From assembly GCA_963995525.1 (NCBI GenBank), contig OZ023205.1, forward strand, positions 56,261,174 to 56,325,173: 64,000 nt of DNA, given 5' to 3'. A program made the translations under genes and the position numbers. Source of the stretch: Escarpia spicata (Eukaryota > Annelida > Polychaeta > Sabellida > Siboglinidae). Below the pieces are notes generated by a model. It saw only the letters and a list, made by a program, of their open reading frames with translations. It was not told the DNA's origin and searched no databases. Positions 11,119 to 23,421 of the stretch are shown here, one piece after another (within the stretch, counting starts at the first letter, position 1; every line of letters starts with the position of its first letter).

Positions 11119-12149
11119 AGCCCGAGGATGACACATTAGGTAGAGAGAGTGTCAATGAGTTAGGACAGTGTCTTGAAAGTCTCAGGACTTTGATTTGAAT
11201 ATATTAATAAAAAATATTCCAAATGGGTGTATCGTTTGATAGATCAAGAGTACATGGTCACCTGAATCATGGTAATTATATGTAGCCATTTGCACAAAAA
11301 TGTCCAAAAATGTATAGCTCGGTTTGAAAATGTACATTTTGCTGCAGACGGGACAATTTTAAATATCTAAAAAGTATTTAAGTTGTTAATCCCTTTTTGC
11401 ATAGTTTGAAGCAACAATACACTAACGAAGAGAATACAAAAAATGGACCAAGAGGCCACGATTACAATATGCTGTATATCTCTCAATTATAGATGATTTG
11501 GACGATGATTTGGACAAAGTTCTTTGGACTATATTGTGAATTTTTAATTATTAATGAAATGGTTTTTGGTGAATCATAGTTACAGATCATTAAGGGTTAT
11601 GATGGAAGTAAAATATTGATGTTTAGTGGATAATATATCCATGCCAGTGAAGAAACACCTGGAAATAAAATATTTGAATAGACCGTTTCGTGAAGATTGT
11701 ATATATATATTAGTTAATGACTTAGAGCTCTTGCCGGATATCCAGCGTAGACATTAGTTAATGTGTTATTAAAAATACTGTACAATTTGATCCTGATACT
11801 CTGCTATTTAGGCCGATTTCCAGTGGTTGTAGGAACCTTGCAGGAGAGATGCTGAGTTGCAGTCTCGCATATAGCACAGTTAAAGATTGTTTAAGAAAAT
11901 GTGCACACATTTTCTGTTCTCATTTTGCCCCTACCACCCTCCCCCAGAATGGAAAGAAGAAAGAGATGAACTATGATAAAACTTTATTTGTTCACAAGGT
12001 ACATATACATAGTGTGCATTTTGACTTAAAAACAGTAGCAATTAATTACATAATACTGATTGAATTGGAGTGAAGTAATAGCTGTGACACATATAATAAA
12101 GCATCTTGATAACATTCTAACATTTTTGGCTAAATATGCTTTAACCTTT

Positions 12150-12295
12150 TCGAGTATACCTAAGTTACTTTATTTTATGTATTATTTTATACCTAAGTTA
12201 TTTTATTTTAATCCTAGATCATATCGTTACATTGCATTGATAATTACGTCTATTGCTGTTTTAAAGTTTCTCAGATTTTTCAGGGCAAAGTCCAC
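12150..12295 (+). repeat. dispersed repeat, copy 1
   Basis: About 140 bp here (TACCTAAGTTATTTTATTTT, then a GATAATTACGTCTATTG core) is repeated in inverse orientation at about 58285-58425. Both copies leave a hydrophobic reading frame open, but the similarity is at the DNA level and the composition is plain AT-rich repeat. Confidence 0.55.
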
Positions 12296-13889
12296 TATCC
12301 AGTTATAAATAGAAATCAGTGGCTGCAGGAGGCAGCAGTAGAGAAATAGCAGGAAAATGTTGCATTTTTGGGGGCCCTGAGGTGCCCTTAGAATGATTCA
12401 ATCAATTACAGATTATTGTATATAGTGGCAGTAACCTAACATACATCTATACAAAATTAGAGAAAAAGTTACTGAAGAGTTTTTGAAAAAATAGGCAAAA
12501 TGTGAAAATTCTACAAATGTTGGGGGCCATTGGGGCCCTTAGAATGATTCAATCAAATACAGATTGGTTGTGCATAGTGACAGTACCCTAAGATACTTCT
12601 ATACAAAATTAGAGAAAACGTTGCGGAACGGTTTCTGAGATATGGCAGCTAACGGCGCACAGTAGATAGCGGACGCAGACTGATGGCAATAGCCTGTTAG
12701 ACCTTCAGCCCAAAGGAATAAAAATCAGCTATTACTTACTTCAGGATAAAAGTTATTTAAACTTTTTGTGTGAATGTGTTGTGGATGGGATAAACCACTA
12801 ATGAATCATATTTGAAAAAATATATATATAAAACTACATCAAAATTGTTATAAAATAAATGGTATTCTTGTCTCTTCCATGTCAGGAATGTGTCCCCTGA
12901 GTATTTCTTCAGTAAGTTTCTCTTTAAGGAAGACATTGCCAAAAACAATTGTCCCGTCTGCAACGTTTTAGCCTCAATTATCCAGGCGCCACGAGATGTG
13001 GGCACCATAGGGCTCCCTTTCTATCGCCAGGAAGATAACACTGGTTTTCACTGTACGACACTGATCCCGGTTTAACCTGATTCCGGGTAGACACAACCAC
13101 TGGCTCTTAGGTTAACAATAAAACTCGAAGTTAAATAAGTTTATACTATGCACTGGAAACTTAGGTTACATTGACACAAGTGATATACAGAAAAGTTAAA
13201 TCCTAATTTATTTTTGGATTAAGAATCTCAATAACGACGCTGATTGGTTGTTCGCCCAAAACATTTGCTGCTGGCAGCGTACACAAAATGCATTCTCGAG
13301 TAGCACTACCCTCAATTATCCATGCACCACGAGATGGGACCACCATAGGAGAGGTACTAGATGCGTGCATTCCTAACGCGTGTTCTCAGCCAGACTCTGT
13401 TTCCTGGTGAAGTCAGGCAGCTGGGCAAAATTCGGTTAAAGGAAATAAAAACAAGGCATTAGCTCAAATCCGTATTCCATGTGTACACAAAGTTTAACAT
13501 TATATGTAACATTTGAGAACATTAAAAAAATACAGAAAAATACAATTGTACCATAAATTCGATTTTAAACCCGTGTGTGTGTGTAGCGATTCCCACGGAC
13601 AATTTAAATTTAATCAGCTAGGCAATCACGTGGTATCGTGACGTCACAGATGACAAATACAAATTCATATTATATTACATCCTGCTATATATATATCGAT
13701 GCTGTATGTTTTTTAAATTTCATTTATCCAGACAAATATTAATAATATATGTTGTACAGTAGTATATTATTGTAATTATACAGGTGTATATGTGAAAAAC
13801 AAATTGTGATTCTAAAAACTAAAAAACCAAAGCTCAGCGAAACCTCACTGGCTTGTAAGTCCATTGGCATTGCCTGGAACTAGTTTGCC

Positions 13890-14065
13890 CACTTCGCATT
13901 CATTGTTTTGAATAAAATTGGATTCATGTGGAACCGTAAGATAACTGCTTGTTCCTCTATGATGACTAGTGTTTGTATTACAATGGAATATCGCACAATT
14001 ACTCATTCTGACGCTTGTTTCGACACAAAAGCTATCCTTGTAAACATGCTCTAAATGAATGGAAA
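13890..14065 (-). repeat. dispersed repeat, uninterrupted copy
   Basis: This 175-bp segment (GGATTCATGTGGAACCGTAA, CCTCTATGATGACTAGTG, GAATATCGCACAATTACTCA) recurs at 58793-58880 in inverse orientation and at 60720-61320 in the same orientation. In the 60.7-kb copy it is split by a 447-bp insertion at the GGAATAT of this segment. The present copy therefore preserves the empty site of that insertion. Confidence 0.75.
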
Positions 14066-14475
14066 GGGTCGGCCTGATGCAAGTATATGTCAACTGTGAC
14101 TTCACACATAGGCATACAAAATCTCTAATTTTCCGTGAAATTTCTAAACTGTAATTATCTGACAACATATTACATGTCTTAAGATTTACTAACCAAAATA
14201 TTGAAAATAAAAATTCATTCTTCAGACAAAAAATACCACGGAATTGCCCATTACCAAGTTAAGTCGATGACATACCTCAGCCAGATTTGTAGTGGGAAGC
14301 AATGTTTTTGATCTCTTATAAAATAAAAAAAATGTAACTCGTATGTTAAACATACATTACTAACCTAACGTATATACGTGAGACAGCGAGTTGTTTACAA
14401 TTAAATTTAAAATAAAAGGCTCCAGCACGGTATGATTTAAAGGCGCATGACCACACATGACCACGAACGACCAAA

Positions 14476-15770
14476 ATGCATGTAGTGTTGGTAACCAAGC
14501 GGGCTGTTGGTGGCACGTAGGAGGTATGTAGTGTTGGTAACCAAGCGGGCTGTTGGTGGCACGTAGGAGGTACGTAGTGTTGGTAACCGAGCGGGCTGTT
14601 GGTGGCACGTAGGAGGTATGTAGTGTTGGTAACCGAGCAGGCTGTTGGTGGCATGTAGGAGGTATGTAGTGTTGGTAACCGAGCGGGCTGTTGGTGGCCC
14701 GTAGGAGGTATGTAGTGTTGGTAACCGAGCGGGCTGTTGGTGGCACGTAGGAGGTATGTAGTGTTGGTAACCGAGCGGGCTGTTGGTGGCACGTAGGAGG
14801 TATGTAGTGTTGGTAACCAAGCGGGCTGTTGGTGGAACGTAGGAGGTATGTAGTGTTGGTAACCAAGCGGGCTGTTGGTGGCACGTAGGAGGTATGTAGT
14901 GTTGGTGACCAAGCGGGCTGTTGGTGGCACGTAGGAGGTATGTAGTGTTGGTAACCAAGCGGGCTGTTGGTGGCATGTAGGAGATATGTAGTGTTGGTAA
15001 CCAAGCGGGCTGTTGGTGGCACGTAGCAGGTGTGTAATGTTGGTAACCAAGCGGGCTGTTGGTGGCACGTAGCAGGTGTGTAGTGTTGGTAACCAAGTGG
15101 GCTGTTGGTGGCACGTAGGAGGTATGTAGTGTTGGTAACCAAGCGGGCTGTTGGTGGCACATAGGAGGTGTGTAGTGTTGGTAACCAAGCGGGCTGTTGG
15201 TGGCACGTAGCAGGTGTGTAGTGTTGGTAACCAAGCGGGCTGTTGGTGGCATGTAGGAGGTATGTAGTGTTGGTAACCAAGCGGGCTGTTGATGGCACGT
15301 AGCAGGTGTGTAGTGTTGATAACCAAGCGGGCTGTTGGTGGCACGTAGGAGGTATGTAGTGTTGGTAACCAAGCGGGCTGTTGGTGGCACGTAGCAGGTG
15401 TGTAGTGTTGGTAACCAAGCGGGCTGTTGGTGGCACGTAGGAGGTGTGTAGTGTTGGTAACCAAGCGGGCTGTTGGTGGCACGTAGCAGGTGTGTAGTGT
15501 TGGTAACCAAGCGGGCTGTTGGTGGCACGTAGGAGGTATGTAGTGTTGGTAACCAAGCGGGCTGTTGGTGGCACGTAGGAGGTATGTAGTGTTGGTAACC
15601 AAGCGGGCTGTTGGTGGCACGTAGGAGGTATGTAGTGTTGGTAACCAAGCGGGCTGTTGGTGCCACGTAGGAGGTATGTAGTGTTGGTAACCAAGTGGGC
15701 TGTTGGTGGCACGTAGGAGGTGTGTAGTGTTGGTAACCAAGCGGGCTGTTGGTGGCACGTAGGAGGTATG
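14476..15770. repeat. 46-bp minisatellite, about 28 copies
   Basis: Tandem units read TAGTGTTGGTAACCAAGCGG, GCTGTTGGTGGCACGTAGGA, GGTATG. Variation is confined to a few positions: CCAAG or CCGAG, GTAGGAGG or GTAGCAGG, TAT or TGT. The monomer has no stop on the minus strand, and 46 is not a multiple of three, so all three minus frames stay open for more than 400 codons. All read the same 46-residue period, merely phase-shifted. There is no start context, codon bias or family match, so I treat the frames as by-products. Confidence 0.95.
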
Positions 15771-17352
15771 TGTGTGCAGCTCACCAAATTTCAGATATGT
15801 TCTTCACATTGGAGTAACAAAATTTGCAACTTTTATCATCGCATTGTGGTAACTCGCCGGTTCCATTCGCCAGGTGGCTCTACTTTGCCAAAACTAAATG
15901 CTTGTCCAGAATTTCGAATAAAATGCCTACATTGTGTAAGGGACCTGCAAAAAAATCATTAGTAGCTTCACCATATTTATAATGGCGCATGTTGATTGTA
16001 GGTATAATAAGAAATAAATAAATATCTTCATTCAGACAAAAATTATGACAATTTGAATTTTTTGAAAATGATACCAAATCTGTGACATCTGCACAGCCTG
16101 CTGTATGGCATAAGTTCATACTGGGGGCTGGATCACTGCATTTAAATGCAGTTAAAAACTGCTATACCATTATCACTTGTCAAAATATATTTGTAAAAAT
16201 ATTTCTCCCCAAAGTTGACCTCCATATGGTGTGACCTTGAGATGGGTATGACCTTGAGATTACATTTTATGTCCGATATTATCTAGATTTGGACTATTTA
16301 CAGGATTATTTGTCCACATTTACGTTTTTTCTATTCAGCTGTCTTCAAGGGCCCAGTAAATATTTGCCTAATCCCACGAGGGATGTGCACCCTTAACATT
16401 TACCATTTCACTCAGTGAAACCTCTCAGTAACCTAATTATTTACTGGTTGGTTTAAATAACTTTTTTTCTCATTTTATTGAATGTTTTTTTAATATGCAC
16501 ATTAAAAGGCATTAAACTACGAAACAAGTTTAATGTCGGTTTATTTTGTGTGTGACATGTTTCAATATAAGTTTTATGTTGAATAGTTGTTATAGTATAG
16601 TACTTATTATCTGATAAAAGCGTATCCTTATTTAATTTATTTCATAGTTGGCCTGAGAGCCAATCATCGTCTCTACCCGAATCTGGGGTAAAGCCATCTA
16701 CCGGTAACATTGGCTGGAGCTGCCTTAATAATCCAGGCCGTTGTGATGGGACACTGCTGCCACATCACCGTGCTCACGCCGCGGCGCCTGGATAATCGAG
16801 GCTAACCATTTTCATATTTTGTCTGGGATAGATTGTTCTCGGATTCTTGCTGGGTACGTTTCGAGCACGCATGAACTTATGCTGCTTGTTCACGAGTTGG
16901 GAAAAATTTCCGAATAATTACAATGTCGTACGTGTGGCGAAGGACTGCCGCCTCCGTCAATCACATGGCACATTATCGCCCACACATCGTTACGAAACTA
17001 CGAATCTCGACTAAGTAACGATTATTTCCTGTGCGACTCTTTCAAGCTCACCTGTAATATTGTATATGATCTATAGATCGTCGTGCAGTCAATACATCAC
17101 AACACATTTACACATGGCATAATAGTATTATTAAAATCATCAATGCAAGAGTTTACACACATCTTTTAGGAACGGTAAATGCTGCCCTCGTTTCTAGTAA
17201 TACAAACTGTGGTCACGAGCAAAGGTGCTGCCGCCTAGCGATTATTATATTGTAAATTGTTCTTGTTCCAACCAAAGTACCAACACACACGGACAATAGA
17301 AGTCATGTCATTAGTAGACACTTCTAAGGAAATCTATGATGGCCGATAAGGT
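15771..17352. other. non-coding stretch
   Basis: No gene is supported. At 16784-16803 the motif GGCGCCTGGATAATCGAGGC is the inverse of the motif at 12972-12990, and a second partial copy lies at 16722-16738. These look like ends of a decayed mobile element, but I cannot define its limits. Confidence 0.45.
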
Positions 17353-17870
17353 ATGATGGCCGAGAAGGGCCATCGCGTTTTTGTGTGGCAACCTGCAGCG
17401 CCATGGAGCGATGACGCGATGCGCGATGCGATGGGCGATGCGATGAGCGATGCGCGATGCGATGGGCGATGCGATGGACGATGCGCGATGCGATGGACGA
17501 TACGCGATGCGCGATGCGATGGACGATGCGCGATGCGATGGGCGATGCGATGCGCGATGCGATACGCGATGCGCGATGCGATGCGCGATGCGATACGCGA
17601 TGCGATACGCGATGCGCGATGCGATACGCGATGCGCGATGCGATACGCGATGCGATGCGCGATGCGATGGTATACATTATAAAAGTGCCGCAATGAGCAT
17701 GCGTACGCCGAAAACGTTATTTGTATTAAACACATTTTTGTGTGTGTTCAGAGCATGTGATGATGGCTGTTGACGCTGACTGTACGTATACGGTTACATA
17801 TCTAGTTATTGGGCACAAAAGATTATGTGATTGTACTTATAAATATTGTCTCGGACATTTACAAAGATTG
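17353..17870. repeat. half fold-back element with GCGATGCG array
   Basis: The segment starts with GGCCATCGCGTTTTTGTGTG and a GCAACCTGCAGCGCCATGG junction. It runs through about 250 bp of degenerate GCGATGCGATGCGCGATGCG, GCGATACGCG and GGGCGATGCG units, then a unique flank (GAGCATGCGTACG, then TGTGTTCAGAGCATGTGATG and GTACGTATACGGTTACAT). Flank and junction match the right arm of the complete element at 38967-40112. Here the mirror arm is missing. Confidence 0.8.
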
Positions 17871-18485
17871 AATTTAGCGAAACAAAAACGGGTGCCAGGC
17901 AGGCAGCCTCTTCGCAAAAACTAGACTAGGGACTGAAATAGATTACTTTATAACATGAAATATGTACCTATTCAATATTTTATTTGTTAAATAATTATTG
18001 TTTCCATCTGGATATCCCTGATCGCAAATATAAACATTATTTTGTGTGCCTGCAGACACGAAGGTATTTCTCAGTTTAACATTAACCAACAGTTTTGAAG
18101 CCTATTTGTTTATATTTATTAATTAATGACATAATATCTGTTTAGAATGCAAACATGTTATTTATGCCTTATATAAATTAAAATATAAACTTTTCATAAT
18201 TTATGCTTCTTGATTTACTCCTCGGTCTCCAATACTTCCATGTCTGGAAAAAACTGACACATATTCCGTGAGACGTTCTTCAATACAGATGCAGTGATGT
18301 TTAATGACTTAATCTGGGTTCCGTAGTAGCACATAAAAGCAGCGTTGCGCCGAAATACAAGTACGAATAACGCAGTGTCAATAAATAGCCCCGCTCAAAT
18401 CAGGCTACCAGCTCTATTGGACCACGTAATAAACAGCCGAAATTGACAGGAAGTTAAGTTAGTAGGTCTACTAGGAGGTGCACGG
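17871..18485. other. spacer between half element and arm A
   Basis: No gene seen. A short match (CAATACTTCCATGTCTGGAA at 18230) resembles sequence near 38378 upstream of the integrase gene, so diverged material related to that gene may extend here. Confidence 0.35.
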
Positions 18486-19489
18486 TACGCGCGGTGCGTC
18501 TACAATTCGATTCACTTAGGGGTCATCTCAGAATGTCGATGTCCGATATCAGACGAAATTACTTTCATCTTGCCTCAGCCCTCCCCACCCACTACAGACG
18601 AATTTTTTAAACATTAATATGATGACACCAGTATAATTAAGAGTCGATGTCCGACGCCAGATGAAACTGCCTCAGACCCCCGTCCCCCAAACAAAAATAA
18701 TTTCGCTTGATATCGGACATCGACGTTCCGAGATGATCCCTTAGCAAAAATGAAACTACACTCTAGGAACAACGATTCGCTACCTCGTTTGTGCATTTTA
18801 TATGTAGGTTTTGTAAAATAATTAGAGACAATACTATTTTAGTTTACGATTTAGATGTTTTATTATAAACTAAAGACACTAAAGTTTAGTAGGGTCTAAC
18901 TGATTATAGTTATTTATATATATATATATTGTTTTATTTATGTAAGGCATAATGAACATGATATGTACACCTATGAAAATATATCATGTCATTAATGAAT
19001 AAATATTCAATAAATGTATACTTCAAAGCCTACGGTTAATGTTCAACTGAAAAATGCCATCAACATCCCTGTTTTTCATGTGTGGAGGTACATAAATTTT
19101 CGTTTATATTTTCGATCAAGGATATTCAGATGAAACCAAAAATGAAATGGGGAGTGGTAGAAGAGGTGCACACCTCATGCTATGAAGTAATTAATTTTTG
19201 GTCTCCGGTTTTGGTGAGAGAACCTAGATTACATTCTATAAAATGATTGCCCGCATGCCCCCATTTATCTTAGTCTAAACTCAATCGCATTAGGCTTCTA
19301 TCATAATATTTAGAAGTACAATCACATAATCTTTTGTGCACAATAACTAGATGTGTAACCGTATACGCACACTCAAAGTCATCAACCATGGACACATGCG
19401 TTGAACATAAAAGGCATCCAGTGTTGCCTATGGTCACGAATTTGTTCAAGCCCAGACAACAAAGCCAAACCCAAAACACTGGCGTCGGA

Positions 19490-19700
19490 ACATGGTGGAT
19501 ATTTGGTGGGTTGAGGCTCTCCAAAACCTCGATTTGCACCCCCCCCCCCCCCTCTTGAGGCTCGCCAAAACAGCCACATTAAGGCTCTCCAACATCACAA
19601 TTTGCACACCCATTGAGGCTCGCCAAAATAGCTCCATCTTCAGGCTCTTCAAAAACTTCGATTTCCACCCCCACCCCCAATATCTACATAGAGGCTCTCC
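19490..19700. repeat. clustered GAGGCTCKCCAAAA motif repeats
   Basis: Five or six irregularly spaced copies of GAGGCTCTCCAAAA, GAGGCTCGCCAAAA or AGGCTCTTCAAAA alternate with poly-C tracts and TTTGCACCC-type spacers. The arm B counterpart is at 51120-51330. It is probably a degenerate minisatellite or element tail. Confidence 0.6.
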
Positions 19701-19794
19701 ACAAACATGAATATGAACTCCTCATATATCCGTGGGGATGTCAGGGGTGAAACTGGCCTCGATTCCGATGCTCGCTGTCTGATTTTTTTTAATT

Positions 19795-20015
19795 TCTCTC
19801 CCTGGTTCTGCACAGCTCTCTCCACCAGATCGTTCGCTCTCGTTTTCCACCTTTCTCCCAATCCTTCAAAATCTCTTTTTCCATAGTCTTCCCATCGCAG
19901 TCTAGTTCTTCTTCGCCTCCTTTTCCTTCCAGTCTCTGTGCATCTGCTCTCTTTGCCATCCGTTCTTCTCCCATTTTCTCTACAAGTCCTGCCCATCTTA
20001 GTTGACTCATGCTTA
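19795..20015 (-). pseudogene. LINE reverse-transcriptase C-terminal fragment (arm A)
   Basis: On the minus strand one frame reads SQLRWAGLVEKMGEERMAKR and a neighbouring frame reads RRRRTRLRWEDYGKRDFEGL followed by RWKTRANDLVERAV. This LRWAGHV-type to RLRWEDxxKRD order is the C-terminal end of many non-LTR retrotransposon polymerases. The two parts are in different frames, so the copy is dead. It is duplicated at 50818-51045. It was already in the ancestral segment before the inverted duplication, since both arms carry the same break. Confidence 0.75.
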
Positions 20016-20389
20016 TGCTTTTTCAGAAACAATTGTGTCGACTATTCATATCAAAGACACAATTAACCACAGGCGCAATTACGACCAGATGATGTAAATA
20101 AGTAGCATCATTCTAGTCCACTGCTGCAATTTTGGGAGATGGTGCTGTTCTAATTATAGCTCCTGACCCAGGGATTATCGTCTCCACAGACGCACCGACT
20201 TTGACACATCATGTAATCCACTTGCCAGACAATTACTATACAATTAACCGAAAGTGCTACTTAACCCCCACTTTAGTGCATCGGCACTTCCAGGTGTTAA
20301 TTACAGTTTTGATATACTCGTTTGTGCTGAATCATATAGAAAACGACATTGCTCTCTAGTCTAAACAAATTCAGTTGTGTTACATCCGT

Positions 20390-20710
20390 GTAACATAGCT
20401 GTTAAAGTGTATCAGAATGGGACGAGGAAAGGCGAATGTGTTTTTGAAGGACAATCGTTCAGATGGGACCACCTTGATGATATGTCGCAAAACATGTTGT
20501 TGTTGTCTATGGAAGTTCCCATAGAAACCAAGAGTATACATCTCAACAATAACAATATTGAATGAGCATTGGTTTACATTATTTATTCATTGTAAATACG
20601 GAGAAATTACAATATCACAAGTATGTACGGTATCGGCGGTATGCATGGTAATAGTAATTAGCATCACACGTTTTGCTTTCGTAAACACATTATATCACAT
20701 GTCAATTATA

Positions 20711-20743
<33 letters not shown>

Positions 20744-21725
20744 GTATATATATATATACAACAATTACAGTGAAATTACAATTACAGTGAAAACATGATG
20801 TATATCAGAAGTATCTTTCTTAGAAAACTGAACGATGAAATACTACGAGTCTCAAGGAATCATTTCAATCGACGAAACACCGTGCTTCTTTGTGCATATT
20901 CGTTAAATTTGTTTGCACCGCACGTTTTATGAGAAATCATTAACACAGAGTATAGTTGGCACTTATCAAAAACGAACGAGCGTAAGACGCACGCGATACG
21001 GTCATCCGAGGAAAACCAGACCTGCTGTTTTTCTTGCCAGAGATTTATGGTAACGTAGCATTTAAATTAATGTACATTAATGCTATACAATTTGCACACA
21101 TACGTATAAGGCATTTTAAGTTTACCGTGCATATTTGACGTACATATTTAATAATTGTATTCATCCCAAAGATCCCTAGCGGAGTGATAGAAACCTTTTT
21201 CTGAGTCACAACAGTACCATTAAGCAAACCGATGTATGTACATCATTACAGTATGTAAAATAAAGTGAAAATAGTCTATGTCATTAAAACATGCAAAATA
21301 GGAGTGAGAGTACATTATTAACAATTAGTATACGGTGAGAAAATTATATTTACAAATGAACAGTAAAGTAGGAAATTAGCTTCACCTTATTAAACATAGG
21401 ATACTATAATAATTTTTGCAAACAACCTCTGTTTAGTTTTAGACAAGGTTATTGTACTACAAACAGCATCGATTTAAGCAATGTTTTTAAACGCAAACAT
21501 TGGTATTGATAATATAGTTGTCTTCCCTAAGTTTGATTGAAACATTTGTACTGTTATACAATGTATGTTATAACAATTTACTAGCTTGTGTAAAACGCTA
21601 TATCTACTGTAGACTACAAAGTCGAAGTCGACAAGGAAGACATCAGACACATGAAGAGGATGTGCAGGAAACCCCGTGATTGAGGCTGTAGCGGCGTAAC
21701 TACTCAGCTAGTCTTCCAGGGACTT
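20390..21725 (+). pseudogene. decayed 3' exons of an integrase-core paralogue (arm A)
   Basis: Four blocks match, in order and on the plus strand, exons 6-9 of the intact integrase gene at 32810-38098. The first (20415-20525) still has SFRWDHLDDM, but the Asp-containing RMDRGTEN motif reads RMGRGKA in its best frame. The second (20830-20880) keeps YESQGIIS-like sequence. The third (20950-21055) keeps ENQTCCF- and EIY-type sequence out of frame because of a 2-nt difference from the intact gene. The fourth (21605-21720) matches VDYKVEVDKEDIRHMKRMCR, then has TGA where the intact gene has Ser. It has lost a catalytic Asp and its frame, so it is a clear pseudogene. Its orientation is opposite to the intact gene. 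Confidence 0.75.
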
Positions 21726-21944
21726 GCACCACGCGTCACTGCTGAAACGCAATACATGTCATAAGTGGCGAACTTTAACTCGTAAACATGACACAGATAA
21801 CAATACAAACATTTTCATGCGGTATTTCAAATCCGCGTTGACAATACGATTTTTAAAATAATCATACATTTAACATGAGCTTTCTTAGCAATTGTTTGTG
21901 ATCGTTTCAGTCTGTTTAATTACAAATTGGTCGTCTAAAGAAAA

Positions 21945-22181
21945 TGTGCTCATGGTAGAATGAGAAACCAATTGTCGTTCCTGTATTTAACGGCAAATCG
22001 TTAACCAATAATTATAGGACACGCCATGTGAATCTACTGCATATACCGATTTCTAAAACCAACGTATTATATAAAACCATTAGACGTCGAGGTGTTAAGC
22101 TATGGAACTATATAGCAACAACAGTGGATTGTATATATGCACTGGCAACGTCTAAATGTCAAGAGATTTTTGTGAGTAAAT
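21945..22181 (+). pseudogene. LINE reverse-transcriptase C-terminus (arm A)
   Basis: An open stretch reads YRTRHVNLLHIPISKTNV, then IRRRGVKLWNYIATT and a short tail ending at the TAA near 22181. The order TRH, IP, RRRGxxLWN is the usual C-terminal end of CR1/Jockey-like LINE polymerases. About 270 bp of 3'-UTR-like sequence follows, to a TAATAAACCATCATCATC end, as expected of a LINE tail. Upstream the polymerase is missing, so it is a 5'-truncated copy. The arm B counterpart is at 48660-48895 on the minus strand. Confidence 0.65.
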
Positions 22182-23124
22182 AATGTTAGTGATTTATATA
22201 ACTAACATTCATTGTTGCATTCTAATGCGTGTATTCTGTGATTTGTGTTGCTGATTTCTTTTCTTCAATTGCACAATCTGTTTCTTCTTCTTCTTTTTAT
22301 TAAATTATTTTACGTGCACCATGGAATTACATATGTATTACAAGTATGGAGAGGGAACATCAGCCACTCGTGGCTTTAAACTCTCATTATAGAAACTGTA
22401 ACAATGTATGTATCAAATGTGCATCAAATATCGAATGTATTGTGTCATAGTTTCTGTAATAAACCATCATCATCATGTCATCATCAACCTTGACAGACAC
22501 GACGAAGGCAACAAAATACAAAAAACACGTGCGTCACTTTTGTTTATTGCGCCGTAGACTTTAAACATTCATCCACATACATTTCCATGATTGGCAACTG
22601 CCTCTAGCCATAGATTAGGCTTTAGCTTTCATTTTAGTTGATTCACTGGCACAGATGTGTAAATAAACCGGCCGTTAGATCGAGGTCTCGTCAGAAATGT
22701 TCCAGACCTCAATCTAACGCCACGTGTTTTGATAAATCGTATTTTCCGACTGAGGTCCTATAACTAATTTCGAACCGACATGGTCATAATTAATTTTAAG
22801 GTTTTTCTGTCAATTACACCAAAATGAAATACAAATCTGCACAAACGAACAAACACTTCATAGCGAATGCTTTGTAGGTTTGCATTTCCGTGAACGTTAG
22901 AAGCCAAAAATCGAACTGAGGGAGGAGTTATAAATGATATATATTACTACGCATTTACATTTGTTAACAAGCCTAATACATGCTGTTTTAAAAGTACTTG
23001 ACTATGTCGACACATGAAATACACATGGGTAATAAACATGAAAAAATGGACTTGCAAATTGAAATTGTGAATCATCAGTAATGCTCATGCAGTATAAGCT
23101 GGTTTACAAATCATTTGTTTACCT

Positions 23125-23421
23125 CTACGCGTCGGTGAATATTTCTCCCACTGCCAACGCAGCTACCATTCGTTCCTTGAACACCTGGTATTCAGGCAAC
23201 ACTGGCAGTCGCAAGGAATTTGCACAGGTGTTGGCGAACGGCACGCCTTCTAAGTATGCATAATCTGCATCTCCGGGGTGGTTGAACTCCAACGCTGGGA
23301 TGGGTTCAAATCCCAGCGGGGGGACTACGTCCAGCCCAGTGACGAATGCCAGTAGCTGGCCAAGACGCCCTTCTTCTATAACAGCAAACGATTCCACCAT
23401 GACAGTTACCGTAGCCGAATA
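23125..23421 (-). CDS. terminal HECT exon (catalytic Cys and C-tail)
   Basis: This is the last exon of the SAM-HECT gene, listed apart because it is the part duplicated in arm B. It encodes the HECT C-lobe from YSATVTVMVESFAV to GEIFTDA and TAG. Cys in ANTCAN is the ubiquitin acceptor of the family. The -4 Phe is the conserved C-tail residue needed for efficient transfer in studied HECT enzymes. The acceptor chosen (AAG before TATTCGG at 23421) keeps phase 0. The exon is intact here. The counterpart at 40821-41117 has the same length with two nonsense codons. Confidence 0.85.
   Translation of the reverse strand, partial: YSATVTVMVESFAVIEEGRLGQLLAFVTGLDVVPPLGFEPIPALEFNHPGDADYAYLEGVPFANTCANSLRLPVLPEYQVFKERMVAALAVGEIFTDA

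Larger units (their letters stand above)
11119..14464. other. AT-rich non-coding stretch with repeat fragments
   Basis: No supported gene. It contains an imperfect 165-bp tandem duplication (12360-12630) marked by GGGGCCCTTAGAATGATTCA-like cores and TATACAAAATTAGAGAAAA. It also contains two copies of a TTATCCAGGCGCCACGAGAT-like motif (12972 and 13311) and pieces of two dispersed repeats listed separately. Short frames at 11849-12073 and 12757-13075 have no recognisable content. Confidence 0.5.

Noticed and set aside
14346..15787. Three overlapping 400-475 codon minus-strand frames
   Set aside because: They follow from a stop-free 46-bp minisatellite and give the same peptide period in each frame. 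No start context or family match.
21045..21227. Conserved 60-codon frame present at three places (also 33338-33520 and 49617-49799)
   Set aside because: It is antisense to intron and exon-8 boundary sequence of the integrase gene family. Conservation reflects DNA duplication, not a separate gene.
23301..23315. TGGGTTCAAATCCCA, looking like a tRNA T-arm
   Set aside because: It is coding sequence (PPLGFEPIP) of the HECT exon. No cloverleaf can be built around it, and the arm B copy behaves the same way.
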